Shown piece after piece: positions 9,069 through 16,780 of a stretch of DNA of 64,000 nucleotides; position 1 is the stretch's first letter; each line of letters begins with the position of its first letter. The stretch is from an uncultured Eubacteriales bacterium (lineage in GTDB: Bacteria > Bacillota > Clostridia > Oscillospirales > Acutalibacteraceae), in the NCBI GenBank assembly GCA_905198155.1, contig CAJKBQ010000011.1:19698-83697 (forward strand), in the 5' to 3' direction. A program made the position numbers and the translations under genes. The notes under the pieces were generated by a model that saw only the letters and a program-made list of their open reading frames with translations, searched no databases and was not told the origin of the DNA.

Positions 9069-9083
9069 ATGAAAAACTTGTAA
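9069..9083 (+). CDS. Mini-ORF 3, four codons (leader-like)
   Basis: ATG at 9069 encodes MKNL followed by TAA. AAAAGGAG lies about 7 bases upstream, following the 9025-9046 hairpin. The length alone makes a product unlikely. Confidence 0.2.
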   Translation: MKNL

Positions 9084-9343
9084 TCAATTTTACGTGCCCA
9101 TATCTCTTTCGGACGTTTATAATTATAAATGATCTTTGTGTATAAAGATTGAATTCCACGAGAAGTTTCAGCAAAATGATTATGTATAAAATATGAATCT
9201 GGTTGATGTGTTCATTTTCGTTGAATCTTTCTGTGAAATATGACGAAACCCATCGTCAGGTTCACCAAAGATCGCGCGGAATATTTTCGGTGCAGGGCGG
9301 AAAAAAATTTTTCCGGCTGCGGCAAAAAAACGCCGTTTCCCCC
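9084..9343. other. AT-rich intergenic stretch without a recognised gene
   Basis: This stretch is AT-rich compared with its surroundings. A palindromic TTTATAATTATAAA at 9117-9130 could serve as a -10 element on either strand. I see no coding pattern and no tRNA or riboswitch fold. A leftward open frame spanning much of this region reads mostly Phe, Ser and Lys from the T-rich tracts and is not believed. Confidence 0.4.
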
Positions 9344-9372
9344 TTTCCGAATTCGTCGGAATCGGTTATAAT
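9344..9372 (+). promoter_or_regulatory. Promoter of the zapA-U32 peptidase unit
   Basis: A TATAAT (9367-9372) lies 44 bases before the zapA ATG. The -35 position, 17 bases upstream, reads TTTCCG and is weak. Confidence 0.5.
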
Positions 9373-9415
9373 AATAGGGAACCCATAGTTTGAACCCGGA
9401 AAGGAAGGAACCCCG

Positions 9416-9982
9416 ATGAACCGAAATCGGATCAAAGTGCGCATTTGCGGACTGGAATACCCGCTGCGCACCGACGACGACGCGGAGTACGTGCAGTCGG
9501 TCGCGCGGGAGGTGGAGCGGCAGATGGAGGACTTGATGCGCAGCAGCGGCCGGCTGTCGCCGACGGACGCCGCCATCCTGACTGCAATGGCCTGCTGCGA
9601 CGACGAATTGAAGGCGTCGCAGACCGTGGACGACCTGCGCGCCCAGATGAAAGAATACTTAGCCGACGCCGTCCGCCTGCGCTCGGAGGCGGAGGAAGCG
9701 CGGCAGCAGATTGACCAGCTGAAAGCACAGATTCGCCAGCTGAACACCGAGCTGACCGCGCTGACCGAACAAAATGCCGCCGACGCCCGCGCCCGGATGG
9801 CCGAGCTGGAACAGGCGCACCGCCAAATCTCTGCGCTGCGCGAGGAGCTGCGCGGCGTGCCGACGCCAAAGCCGGAAGCAACCGCACCGGCCGCGCCGCC
9901 GGATCCGAAACCGGAGCCGGAAAAGCCGGAACGCGCGCCGTCCGGCGAATTTATGAGCCTGTTCGACACGTTCGCGAAATGA
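9416..9982 (+). CDS. zapA: Cell division protein ZapA family
   Basis: A protein of 188 residues. Residues 1-90 match the ZapA domain (KVRICGLEYPLRTDDDAEYVQSVA-type start, then a helix with ILTAMACCDDELK). A coiled coil from about 75 to 150 is rich in Glu, Gln, Leu and Ala heptads, and a Pro/Glu/Lys tail ends in FMSLFDTFAK. ZapA crosslinks FtsZ filaments at midcell. The protein is longer than the roughly 85-100 residue ZapA of Bacillus, and the extra coiled coil is common in Clostridia. It precedes a U32 peptidase gene by 43 bases, a frequent pairing in this group. Confidence 0.82.
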   Translation: MNRNRIKVRICGLEYPLRTDDDAEYVQSVAREVERQMEDLMRSSGRLSPTDAAILTAMACCDDELKASQTVDDLRAQMKEYLADAVRLRSEAEEARQQIDQLKAQIRQLNTELTALTEQNAADARARMAELEQAHRQISALREELRGVPTPKPEATAPAAPPDPKPEPEKPERAPSGEFMSLFDTFAK

Positions 9983-10025
9983 ACGCCCGGTTGGATCCCC
10001 ATATACGCCCCGAAAGGATATTGCC

Positions 10026-12242
10026 ATGGAAATTTTAGCCCCGGCGGGATCGCCGGAATGCCTGGAACCCGCGGTGCGCTGCGGCGCGGACGCGGTATAT
10101 TTGGGCGCGCCGCGCTTTTCGGCGCGCGGAAACGCCGCCAATTTTGACGCGCAGGCGCTTGCCGACGCGGTGCGCTACTGCCATGCGCGCGGGGTACGGG
10201 TGTACCTGGCGCTGAACACGCTGCTGCGGGACGACGAACTGCCGGACGCGCTGGCGCTGGCCGCTGAGGCGTGCCGGTTGGGCATCGACGCGCTGATCGT
10301 GCAGGACATCGGGCTGATTCGGCTGCTGCGGGCCGCTGCGCCGCGGATGAAGCTGAGCGCTTCGACGCAGATGAGCATTCATACCGCTGCCGGCGCACGG
10401 CTGTGCGAATCCCTGGGGATGCGGCGGGTGGTGCTGGCGCGGGAACTGTCCGCGGCCGAGATCCGGGCGATTCGCGCCGAAAGCACGATCGAACTGGAAG
10501 CGTTCGCGCACGGCGCGCTGTGTATGTCGGTGTCCGGGCAATGCTATTTTTCGGCAATGCTCGGCGGCCGCAGCGGCAATCGCGGGCGGTGCGCGCAGAC
10601 GTGCCGTCTGCCGTTTGCCGCGCCGGGCGGCACGGGGCATGACCTGAGCCTGAAAGACCTGAGCCTGCTGCACCGGATGGATGAATTGGCGGCCGCAGGC
10701 GTTTGCTCCGCCAAAATCGAAGGCCGGATGAAGCGGCCGGAATACGTCGCGGCGGCCGTGACGGCGCTGCGATGCGACGCCGACGGCATGCCGCTGCCCG
10801 ACGGGCTGGAATCGCTGCTGCAAGCGGTTTTTTCGCGGTCGGGCTTCACGCAGGGGTATTTCGACGGGCGGCGCGACCGGTCGATGTTCGGTTTCCGCCA
10901 GCAGGAGGATGCCGACGCGGCGACCGCTGCCGTGTTTGCGCAGCTGCACGCGCTGTACCGCGCGGAACGGGCGCGGGTGGGCGTATCGATTGCGTTCTGC
11001 GCGCCTGCGGACGCACCGTGCGTCCTGACGCTGTGCGACGGACCGCACGCCGTATCGGTCACGGGACCGACGGCGGAACCGGCGCGGACGACGCCGCTGA
11101 CGGCGGAACGCGCGGCCGCCGCCTTGCAGAAGCTGGGCGGGACGCCGTTTTTCGCCGAATCCACCGACTGCACCATTGCCGACGGCATGACCGTCCCGAT
11201 GGGCGCATTGAACGCCATGCGGCGGCAGGCGGCGGAAGCGCTGATGGCGGCGCGCGCCGACCGGCCGCCCATCCCGTTCGACTGGGGCGCGGTGCCGGAA
11301 CTGTACCGGCCGCGCGAAGTTTTCAACAGTTCGGCGGGAGAATGGGGAAAAGTGCGGGCAGATGCGGCGACGGAACACCCGGCAGAAGCGCCGGCCGCGC
11401 TGCCGCCGGAAAAAACGGCGCAGACGGATACCGGCGCGGCGGCCTCGGTTTTCCACAATTTTGCGGGAAACCGTGCAAAACCGGACTTGTACCTTTGCTT
11501 TGACCGCGCCGAACAGGCACCGGACGCGCTGCCGCCGAATGTGGGCCGCATTTTTCTGCCGCTGGACACGCCGGATACCGCGCTGCAAGCGCTCGGCGCG
11601 CGCGCGCCGGTGGCGGTGATGCTGCCGCGGGGGATGTTCGGGTGCGAGGCGGCCATCGCGCAGCGGCTGGCGCAGCTGCAAGCCCTCGGCATCCGGGACG
11701 CCGGGTGCGGGACGCTGAATGCCGTCGCGGCCGCGCGGGCGGCCGGATGCCGAATCCATGGGATGCCGGGACTGAATGTATTCAACGCGGCCGCGCTCGA
11801 ATCGCTGCGGGACTTCGGCGTGGCGGACGCCGTGCTGAGCGTGGAACTGACGCTGCGGCAGGCGGCGGCGATCCGGCAGGCGATTCCGTGCGGCGTGATG
11901 GTATACGGGCGGGTACCACTGATGCTGACGCGGTGCTGCCCCATCCGCAACGGCACGGACTGCGCGCACTGCGGCCGCAGCCGGTCGCTGATCGACCGCA
12001 AGTCCATCGAATTCCCGGTGCGGTGCGTGGGATCCGGCGCCGGACGGTGCAGCGAAGTGCTCAACAGCGTCCCGCTGTGTTTGCTCGACCGGCTGCGCGA
12101 GGTGCCGCCGGTTTCCCACCATGTGCTGCGGTTTACTGTGGAAAACGTTGTGGAAATTGAGGAAATCCTGGATGATTACCGCGCCGGCCGCCGCCCGAAT
12201 GGCGGAATTACGCGCGGTTTGTCCGAAAAAGGCGTGTTTTGA
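10026..12242 (+). CDS. U32 family peptidase / rRNA-tRNA hydroxylation protein with DUF3656
   Basis: A protein of 738 residues. Residues 1-330 are the U32 domain, starting MEILAPAGSPECLEPAVRCGADAVYLG-like, with the conserved ELEAFAHGALC and SGQCYFSAMLGGRSGNRGRCAQTCR segments. The long C-terminal part corresponds to the DUF3656 collagenase-like region and contains a cysteine cluster CCPIRNGTDCAHCGRS. Relatives RlhA and TrhP are needed for 5-hydroxycytidine in 23S rRNA or hydroxyuridine in tRNA, so a peptidase activity is doubtful. TGTGGAAAA motifs occur inside the 3' end (12137-12157). A related TTTTCCACAA lies near 11449. Confidence 0.85.
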   Translation: MEILAPAGSPECLEPAVRCGADAVYLGAPRFSARGNAANFDAQALADAVRYCHARGVRVYLALNTLLRDDELPDALALAAEACRLGIDALIVQDIGLIRLLRAAAPRMKLSASTQMSIHTAAGARLCESLGMRRVVLARELSAAEIRAIRAESTIELEAFAHGALCMSVSGQCYFSAMLGGRSGNRGRCAQTCRLPFAAPGGTGHDLSLKDLSLLHRMDELAAAGVCSAKIEGRMKRPEYVAAAVTALRCDADGMPLPDGLESLLQAVFSRSGFTQGYFDGRRDRSMFGFRQQEDADAATAAVFAQLHALYRAERARVGVSIAFCAPADAPCVLTLCDGPHAVSVTGPTAEPARTTPLTAERAAAALQKLGGTPFFAESTDCTIADGMTVPMGALNAMRRQAAEALMAARADRPPIPFDWGAVPELYRPREVFNSSAGEWGKVRADAATEHPAEAPAALPPEKTAQTDTGAAASVFHNFAGNRAKPDLYLCFDRAEQAPDALPPNVGRIFLPLDTPDTALQALGARAPVAVMLPRGMFGCEAAIAQRLAQLQALGIRDAGCGTLNAVAAARAAGCRIHGMPGLNVFNAAALESLRDFGVADAVLSVELTLRQAAAIRQAIPCGVMVYGRVPLMLTRCCPIRNGTDCAHCGRSRSLIDRKSIEFPVRCVGSGAGRCSEVLNSVPLCLLDRLREVPPVSHHVLRFTVENVVEIEEILDDYRAGRRPNGGITRGLSEKGVF

Positions 12243-12273
12243 ACCGGGCTGTGGAGTCCGGTGGGGAAAACTA

Positions 12274-12291
12274 TGTGGAAAATGTGGAATG
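12274..12291 (+). promoter_or_regulatory. Two abutting DnaA-box-like 9-mers upstream of yhaM
   Basis: TGTGGAAAA (12274-12282) and TGTGGAATG (12283-12291) stand head to tail in the U32-yhaM gap. They match the boxes found at the origin in this window. Confidence 0.4.
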
Positions 12292-12335
12292 TTGCAAAAC
12301 GGCATTCCCGACTGGCGAAAGGAGATATTTTGACG

Positions 12336-13286
12336 ATGCAAACGACTACGCCCACCGCTCCGGTAGCGGATTCCTTTTTTATCGTGAAAGCCTGCACCAA
12401 AAAGACTTCGGCGCGCGGCGATACATACCTGGATTTGATTTTCGGCGATGCGCAGGGCGAAATTCCGGCGAAACTGTGGGACTACAAAGAAACCGTCCAC
12501 GACTGGATTGCGCCGGGGATGATCGTGAAGGTGCGCGGCAACGAGGAGCTGTGGAACGATAAGCGGCAGTACCGCATTCAGCGCATTCGCCGGGTGGGAC
12601 CGGAGGACAACGTCGATCTCAAAGCGCTGGTGCCGTGCGCGCCGGAAACGGGGGAGGCGATGTTCGCGCAGGTGATGGACGTGGTCGAATCGTTCACCGA
12701 CCCAGCGCTCAAAGCGCTGGCCGCAAAAATGCTGAACGACCGGCGCGAAGCCCTGCTGACGTGCCCGGCGGCGGTGCGGGTGCATCACGCGGTGTGCGGC
12801 GGACTGCTGTATCACACGCTGTCGATTGTGCGGCTGGCAGAGGGCGTGTGTGCGGTGTATCCGTTTGTGCGGCGGGATCTGCTGCTGTGCGGCGCGATTC
12901 TGCACGACATCGCCAAAACCGAGGAATTTGCCGTGGATCAAACGGGGCTGGCGACGGGGTATACTGCCCGCGGCGACCTGCTGGGGCATTTGGTGATGGG
13001 CGCAATGGCGGTGGAGCACGCGGCCGACGCGCTCGGTACGCCGCCCGAAACCCGGATGCTGGTGCAGCATATGCTGCTGTCGCACCACGGGACGCCGGAG
13101 CACGGCGCAGCGGTGGCGCCGATGCTGCTGGAAGCCGAGCTGCTGTCGATGCTGGACGGGATGGACGCGGCGGTGTATCAGATTGAAGCGGCGCTGCCTG
13201 CCGCGCTGCCCGGCGGATTCACGCAGAAGCTGTGGCCGATGGATCAGCGGAAGTTTTACCGGCCGCTGGAAGAACCGGAAGCGTAA
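12336..13286 (+). CDS. yhaM: 3'-5' exoribonuclease YhaM family (OB fold plus HD domain)
   Basis: A protein of 316 residues. Residues 10-95 form an OB-fold (DTYLDLIFGDAQGEIPAKLWD type) that binds nucleic acid. Residues 140-300 form an HD phosphohydrolase domain with HHAVCGGLLYHT and LHDIAK, whose His and Asp residues bind the metals. YhaM in Bacillus is a 3'-5' exoribonuclease that also degrades single-stranded DNA. The start is ATG 12336 with GGAG 11 bases upstream. An in-frame TTG at 12330 is closer to that site and is a real alternative. The gene ends at a bidirectional terminator. Confidence 0.88.
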   Translation: MQTTTPTAPVADSFFIVKACTKKTSARGDTYLDLIFGDAQGEIPAKLWDYKETVHDWIAPGMIVKVRGNEELWNDKRQYRIQRIRRVGPEDNVDLKALVPCAPETGEAMFAQVMDVVESFTDPALKALAAKMLNDRREALLTCPAAVRVHHAVCGGLLYHTLSIVRLAEGVCAVYPFVRRDLLLCGAILHDIAKTEEFAVDQTGLATGYTARGDLLGHLVMGAMAVEHAADALGTPPETRMLVQHMLLSHHGTPEHGAAVAPMLLEAELLSMLDGMDAAVYQIEAALPAALPGGFTQKLWPMDQRKFYRPLEEPEA

Positions 13287-13326
13287 AAAAACGGTGGAAC
13301 GGTACATACCGCTCCACCGTTTTTTC
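13285..13326. terminator. Bidirectional terminator between yhaM and rsmI
   Basis: An 8-base stem (ACGGTGGA with TCCACCGT) extends through an inner CGGT/ACCG pair. It is flanked by A6 on the left and T6 on the right, suited to stop both convergent genes. Confidence 0.9.
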
Positions 13327-13328
13327 TG

Positions 13329-14171
13329 TTATTGGCCCAATCCCCGGTATATCTCGCCTTTGCGGAACCCGGTTTCGGCGGCGGCGCGCTTGGCGGCGTC
13401 GGACGCAGAATGGCCGTCAGCGCGGTACTGCTGCGCCAGCGCGATGGCATCGTCCAGCGTGAACGCGGCGTCCTCCGCAGCGGTATCCGGCGCGCCGTCC
13501 ACCACCAGCACGAATTCGCCGCGCGGCGTCTCGCCTGTATCGGGCGCGAACCGGGCGGCAGCTTCGCCGAGCGTCGTCCGGATCACTTCTTCGTGCAGCT
13601 TGGTCAGCTCGCGCACCAGCGCAATCCGCCGGTCGGCGCCGAATGCGTCGCGCAGATCGGCCAGCGTCGCCGCCAGCTTGTGCGGCGCTTCGTAAAAAAT
13701 CATCGTCCGCTGCTCGTGCAGCAGCGAATCGAGGTGCGCACGGCGACTTTTCTTGGTGACGGACAGAAAGCCTTCAAACGTGAATCGGCCCGTCGGCAGG
13801 CCCGACACGGCCAGCGCCGCAATCAGCGCGCTTGGCCCCGGCACCACCGTCACCGGAATGCCGCGCGCCGCGCATTGCGCCACCAGCAGCTCTCCGGGGT
13901 CGGAGATGCACGGCATCCCCGCGTCGGTCACGATCACGCCGTTTTCGCCCGCTTCCAGCCGCGCGCAGATGACGTCGCCGCGCGCCGCTTTGTTGTGCTC
14001 AAAGTAGCTGACCATCGGTTTTTTGATCCCCAGATGATTCAGCAGTTTCAGCGTCACCCGCGTATCCTCCGCCGCGATGAAGTCGCACGCGGCCAGCGCT
14101 TCCGCCGCGCGGGGCGACAGATCGCTCAGGTTGCCGATCGGCGTTCCGACGACGGTCAATGTTCCTGCCAC
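13329..14171 (-). CDS. rsmI: 16S rRNA (cytidine-1402 2'-O)-methyltransferase RsmI
   Basis: A protein of 280 residues of the tetrapyrrole-methylase fold. It has the N-terminal LTVVGTPIGNLSDLSPRA and then AAEDTRVTLKLLNHLGI, VTDAGMPCISDPGE and VPGPSALIAALAVSGL, all diagnostic for RsmI (YraL/YabC). It methylates the 2'-O of C1402 in the ribosomal decoding centre. The start is GTG 14171 with AAAGGGG 9 bases upstream. The frame is open to 14363, but the extra N-terminus has no family similarity. It lies downstream of the TrmN6-like methyltransferase, as in Bacillus yabB-yabC. Confidence 0.95.
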   Translation of the reverse strand: MAGTLTVVGTPIGNLSDLSPRAAEALAACDFIAAEDTRVTLKLLNHLGIKKPMVSYFEHNKAARGDVICARLEAGENGVIVTDAGMPCISDPGELLVAQCAARGIPVTVVPGPSALIAALAVSGLPTGRFTFEGFLSVTKKSRRAHLDSLLHEQRTMIFYEAPHKLAATLADLRDAFGADRRIALVRELTKLHEEVIRTTLGEAAARFAPDTGETPRGEFVLVVDGAPDTAAEDAAFTLDDAIALAQQYRADGHSASDAAKRAAAETGFRKGEIYRGLGQ

Positions 14172-14220
14172 TGGATTTTTCCCCTTTCGGTCGAAGTTTT
14201 CGACGTTTCCCCGTTCAAAA

Positions 14221-14327
14221 TGTGGAAAACCCGTGCGCCGTTTGCGGACGCGGATGCGGGATTGCGCATCGGAACCGGACAAACGGCGATTTTGAGGTTT
14301 TCCACATATTAAACGGGGTTTTCCACA
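14221..14327. promoter_or_regulatory. Three perfect DnaA-box-like sites between rsmI and the TrmN6-like gene
   Basis: TGTGGAAAA occurs at 14221-14229, and its complement TTTTCCACA at 14298-14306 and 14319-14327. The last two are exactly 21 bases apart, two helical turns. The third lies inside the 3' end of the upstream gene. Confidence 0.45.
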
Positions 14328-15043
14328 TTTCCACGGGACGCTGCCCGCAGCAGCGCGACACACTCCACTTTCATCCCCGGCCGCGCGTTCCGCCGCGCAC
14401 CGATCAGCGCCAGCTTGGGCGGATGATCGAGGTCAGCCTGCACCAGCTGCATTCGCTTGGGCTCCAGCCCGGCGCGCCGCATGGACGCGAACGCATCCGC
14501 CAGCCGCTCGGCCCGGAGCACCATGCACAGCCAGCCTGTCCCGGTCAGAATCCGTGCGGCGGCCTGGGCAGCGTCGTCCAGCGTACAGGATTCGTCGCTG
14601 CGCGCGATCCGGCGGGCATCGTCGGCTGCGGCGGCACCGGACTGCACCGGAAAATACGGCGGATTCACCGCCACCACGTCGAACCGCCCGGCGGGCGGCA
14701 CCGTCCAGGTGCGCAGGTCGCCGCAGATGATCTGCACCCGGTCGCTCACGCCGCTTCTGCGGGCCGATTCGGCGGCCAAATTCGCCCCGGTATCCTGAAT
14801 CTCGATCGCGCAGATCGCGGCGTTGGGGCGCGCCTGCGCCCACAGGATGGGGAGCACGCCGCAGCCCGTCCCCAGCTCGGCCATCCGGCGCGGGCGCGGA
14901 ACGCAGCGCAGCGTAAAATCTGCGAGCCGCAGGGCGTCGGTCCCGAACCGGAACCCCGGCGCGGTATACACGCCGAATTCGCCGCCCAGCGGCTCCCAGC
15001 GGATCGCGTCCGCGTTATTTTGCAGCACCGGCACGTTTGGCAA
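14309..15043 (-). CDS. TrmN6-like tRNA (adenine-37 N6)-methyltransferase (YabB family)
   Basis: A protein of 244 residues with a SAM-binding motif AELGTGCGVLPILWA (about 54-68) and the catalytic NPPY (about 130) typical of N6-adenine methyltransferases of the YfiC/TrmN6 group. The E. coli relative methylates A37 of tRNA-Val. The position upstream of rsmI matches Bacillus yabB. Its predicted start lies 29 bases inside the 3' end of prs. An internal GTG at 15034 or 15028 would shorten but not abolish this overlap. Confidence 0.85.
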   Translation of the reverse strand: MPNVPVLQNNADAIRWEPLGGEFGVYTAPGFRFGTDALRLADFTLRCVPRPRRMAELGTGCGVLPILWAQARPNAAICAIEIQDTGANLAAESARRSGVSDRVQIICGDLRTWTVPPAGRFDVVAVNPPYFPVQSGAAAADDARRIARSDESCTLDDAAQAAARILTGTGWLCMVLRAERLADAFASMRRAGLEPKRMQLVQADLDHPPKLALIGARRNARPGMKVECVALLRAASRGNVENPV

Positions 15044-16151
15044 GCAGCGCTTCGATCTTGTCGTGCGGGTCGATCAGATTGGTCACGGAGATGTCGTGAT
15101 TCAGCGCGGAGATGTAGTACGCGACGTACTTGGACACATCCACCTGATGATACCACTCGCGTTCCAGCAGTTCGGGCATGGTGTAGGTGAGGTTGGAGCC
15201 GAACACGCCGTCGATGATCCCGTCCTGATACGCTTTGTCGAACTTGTCGAGTCCGTTGGTGAAAATCGCATAGGTTGCATATGCAAAAAACCGTTTGGCT
15301 TTGCGCGCTTTCAGGTTGTACGCGATGTCCAGCATCGACTCGCCGGACGAGATGATGTCGTCGGCGGTGAACACGTCTTTGCCTTCGACCGATTCGCCCA
15401 GGTATTCGTGCGCGATGATCGGGTTGCGGCCGTTGACGACGCGGGAATAGTCGCGGCGCTTGTAGAACATCCCGAGGTTGACGCCCAGCACGGAGGCGTA
15501 GTACATATTGCGGTTGAGCGCGCCTTCGTCGGGGCTGACGAGCATGAAGTGTTCCGGATCGGTGACGATGTCCGGGAAGTCGCGGAACATCCGTTTCAGC
15601 ACCTGGTAGTGCGGCATCAGGTTGTCGAAGCCCATCAGCGGGACGGCGTTCTGCACGCGCGGGTCGTGCGCGTCAAACGTGACCACGTTTTCGACGCCCA
15701 TATTTTGCAGTTCCTGCAGCATAAACGCGCAGTCGAGCGATTCGCGGTAGCTGCGGCGGTGCTGACGGCCACCGTACAGCAGCGGCATCACGATATTGAT
15801 CCGGTGCGCCTTGCCGCTGGCGGCCTGGATCAGTCGTTTCAGGTCCTGGAAGTGATCGTCGGGGGACATGGCGTTTTGCTGGCCGAAGTATTTGTAGTTG
15901 ATGCTGTAATTGCCGACATCGACGATGATGTACAGATCCATGCCGCGCACGGTCGATTTAATCAACCCTTTGCCGTCGCCGGAGGAAAACCGCGGGCACT
16001 CGGACTCGATCATAAACGTATCGACGTCCATCCCGATTTGCCGCGCCCACTGCACCAGGTATGCGTCGATCTCGCGCCCCAGCTCGCGCGCGCCGTCCAT
16101 CACCAACAGCCCCATGGGGGCGACGCGATTGTCCAGACTGAATAAGCTCAT
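15015..16151 (-). CDS. prs: Ribose-phosphate pyrophosphokinase
   Basis: A protein of 378 residues. The N-terminal half has a kinase-like region with DLYIIVDVGNY and VMPLLYGGRQHRR. The C-terminal half has the PRPP-binding loop VFTADDIISSGESMLDIA. It makes PRPP from ribose 5-phosphate and ATP for nucleotide, His and Trp synthesis. It is longer than the classical enzyme of about 315 residues and belongs to the divergent clostridial form. The start is ATG 16151, with AAGGAG 9 bases upstream; the frame continues to 16256 but without support. Confidence 0.85.
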   Translation of the reverse strand: MSLFSLDNRVAPMGLLVMDGARELGREIDAYLVQWARQIGMDVDTFMIESECPRFSSGDGKGLIKSTVRGMDLYIIVDVGNYSINYKYFGQQNAMSPDDHFQDLKRLIQAASGKAHRINIVMPLLYGGRQHRRSYRESLDCAFMLQELQNMGVENVVTFDAHDPRVQNAVPLMGFDNLMPHYQVLKRMFRDFPDIVTDPEHFMLVSPDEGALNRNMYYASVLGVNLGMFYKRRDYSRVVNGRNPIIAHEYLGESVEGKDVFTADDIISSGESMLDIAYNLKARKAKRFFAYATYAIFTNGLDKFDKAYQDGIIDGVFGSNLTYTMPELLEREWYHQVDVSKYVAYYISALNHDISVTNLIDPHDKIEALLAKRAGAAK

Positions 16152-16211
16152 ATATTCCTGCTCCTTTACGATTCTGCGGCGCTCGGCCGCCGTTTGTTTG
16201 CTCTCAGGAAT

Positions 16212-16240
16212 AGTATAGCACATTTCTCGACTTTTTTCTA
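16212..16240 (-). promoter_or_regulatory. Possible promoter of prs
   Basis: Reading leftward, a TATACT (16217-16212) lies about 60 bases before the prs start, with a weak TAGAAA 17 bases upstream. Confidence 0.4.
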
Positions 16241-16316
16241 TCCGTTTTTTCCACAAACCGAAGGGGAAATGGCGCGGAATTTCTTTACGGATTGTTTACA
16301 ATCGCTGTTTGCGCGC

Positions 16317-16364
16317 AAAACGGCGGAGCCGCGCGCATTGGGGGGGTGCGTGCTGCTCCGCCGT
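16317..16364 (-). terminator. Terminator after the 16.4-kb lipoprotein gene
   Basis: A 10-base stem (16320-16329 with 16355-16364) with a long GC-rich loop is followed, reading leftward, by TTTTG. Confidence 0.65.
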
Positions 16365-16378
16365 GGGAATTTGGAAAA

Positions 16379-16780
16379 TTATTTGCCCATTTCGTCCATT
16401 GCGTTGGAGATGATTCTGAGGACATCCAGTATCATTTCTTCATCGTATTTATCCGTCTGCATCCGCTCGCGCATTGGTGCTGGGTTTGCGATCGTTTCGT
16501 CCAACACTTGCCGGGCGTCGGGGCGCGTCAGGAACACTTTCAGCGCGGTGCAATGGACTGCCGTTTGTTCCACGCCCCATTTATCGGAACTATATAGAAA
16601 TATGTTGATAATCTTCGGGTATTCCAGCACCGCGCGCAACACTTCGTCGGTCGGCAGGTTTTCGAGGTCGGAAGCCGGTACGTCCTCTGCGTCGGTGTAG
16701 AACGGTTTGGGCTGGGTGCTGCACGCGGTCAGGGAAACGGCGAGCGTCAACGCCAACAGTAGGGCGAGGAATCGTTTCAT
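16379..16780 (-). CDS. Small lipoprotein of unknown function
   Basis: A 133-residue protein with a lipoprotein signal (MKRFLALLLALTLAVSLTAC), so Cys20 is the likely lipid anchor. The mature part has no domain I recognise. Its central region (LPTDEVLRAVLEYP, IFLYSS, GVEQTAVHCTALKVFLTRPDA) is clearly similar to the protein encoded just upstream, so the two are tandem paralogues. The start has GAAGGAGG 9 bases upstream. Its ATGA overlaps the end of the upstream gene by four bases. A secreted role is inferred only from the signal. Confidence 0.75.
   Translation of the reverse strand: MKRFLALLLALTLAVSLTACSTQPKPFYTDAEDVPASDLENLPTDEVLRAVLEYPKIINIFLYSSDKWGVEQTAVHCTALKVFLTRPDARQVLDETIANPAPMRERMQTDKYDEEMILDVLRIISNAMDEMGK

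Larger units (their letters stand above)
8800..9083. repeat. Array of hairpins alternating with three ribosome-site/mini-ORF units
   Basis: Three imperfect units each contain a purine-rich tract with GGAG or GAGGAGG, then ATGAAAAA and a stop within 4 to 9 codons. They are separated by stem-loops at 8800-8829 (8-base stem), 8898-8915 (6), 8927-8946 (8, TTGC loop), 8994-9007 (5, TTGC loop) and 9025-9046 (7). Units 1 and 3 also share a sequence of the form AACTNGTAATCAA after the start. Read leftward, the stems at 8800-8829 and 9025-9046 are followed by T-runs and look like terminators. The function is unknown. Confidence 0.55.

Noticed and set aside
8800..9083. CRISPR array
   Set aside because: The units are unequal in length and diverged, spacers are structured, and no cas gene is near.
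9117..9130. Palindromic TTTATAATTATAAA as a promoter
   Set aside because: It contains -10-like hexamers on both strands, but no convincing -35 lies 16-18 bases away on either strand.
8743..9174. A 143-codon leftward frame across the mini-ORF array
   Set aside because: It reads Phe/Ser/Lys runs from T-rich tracts and has no family similarity or ribosome site.
10035..13307. A 1090-codon open frame on the - strand
   Set aside because: Antisense to the U32 and yhaM genes, which have family motifs and ribosome sites.
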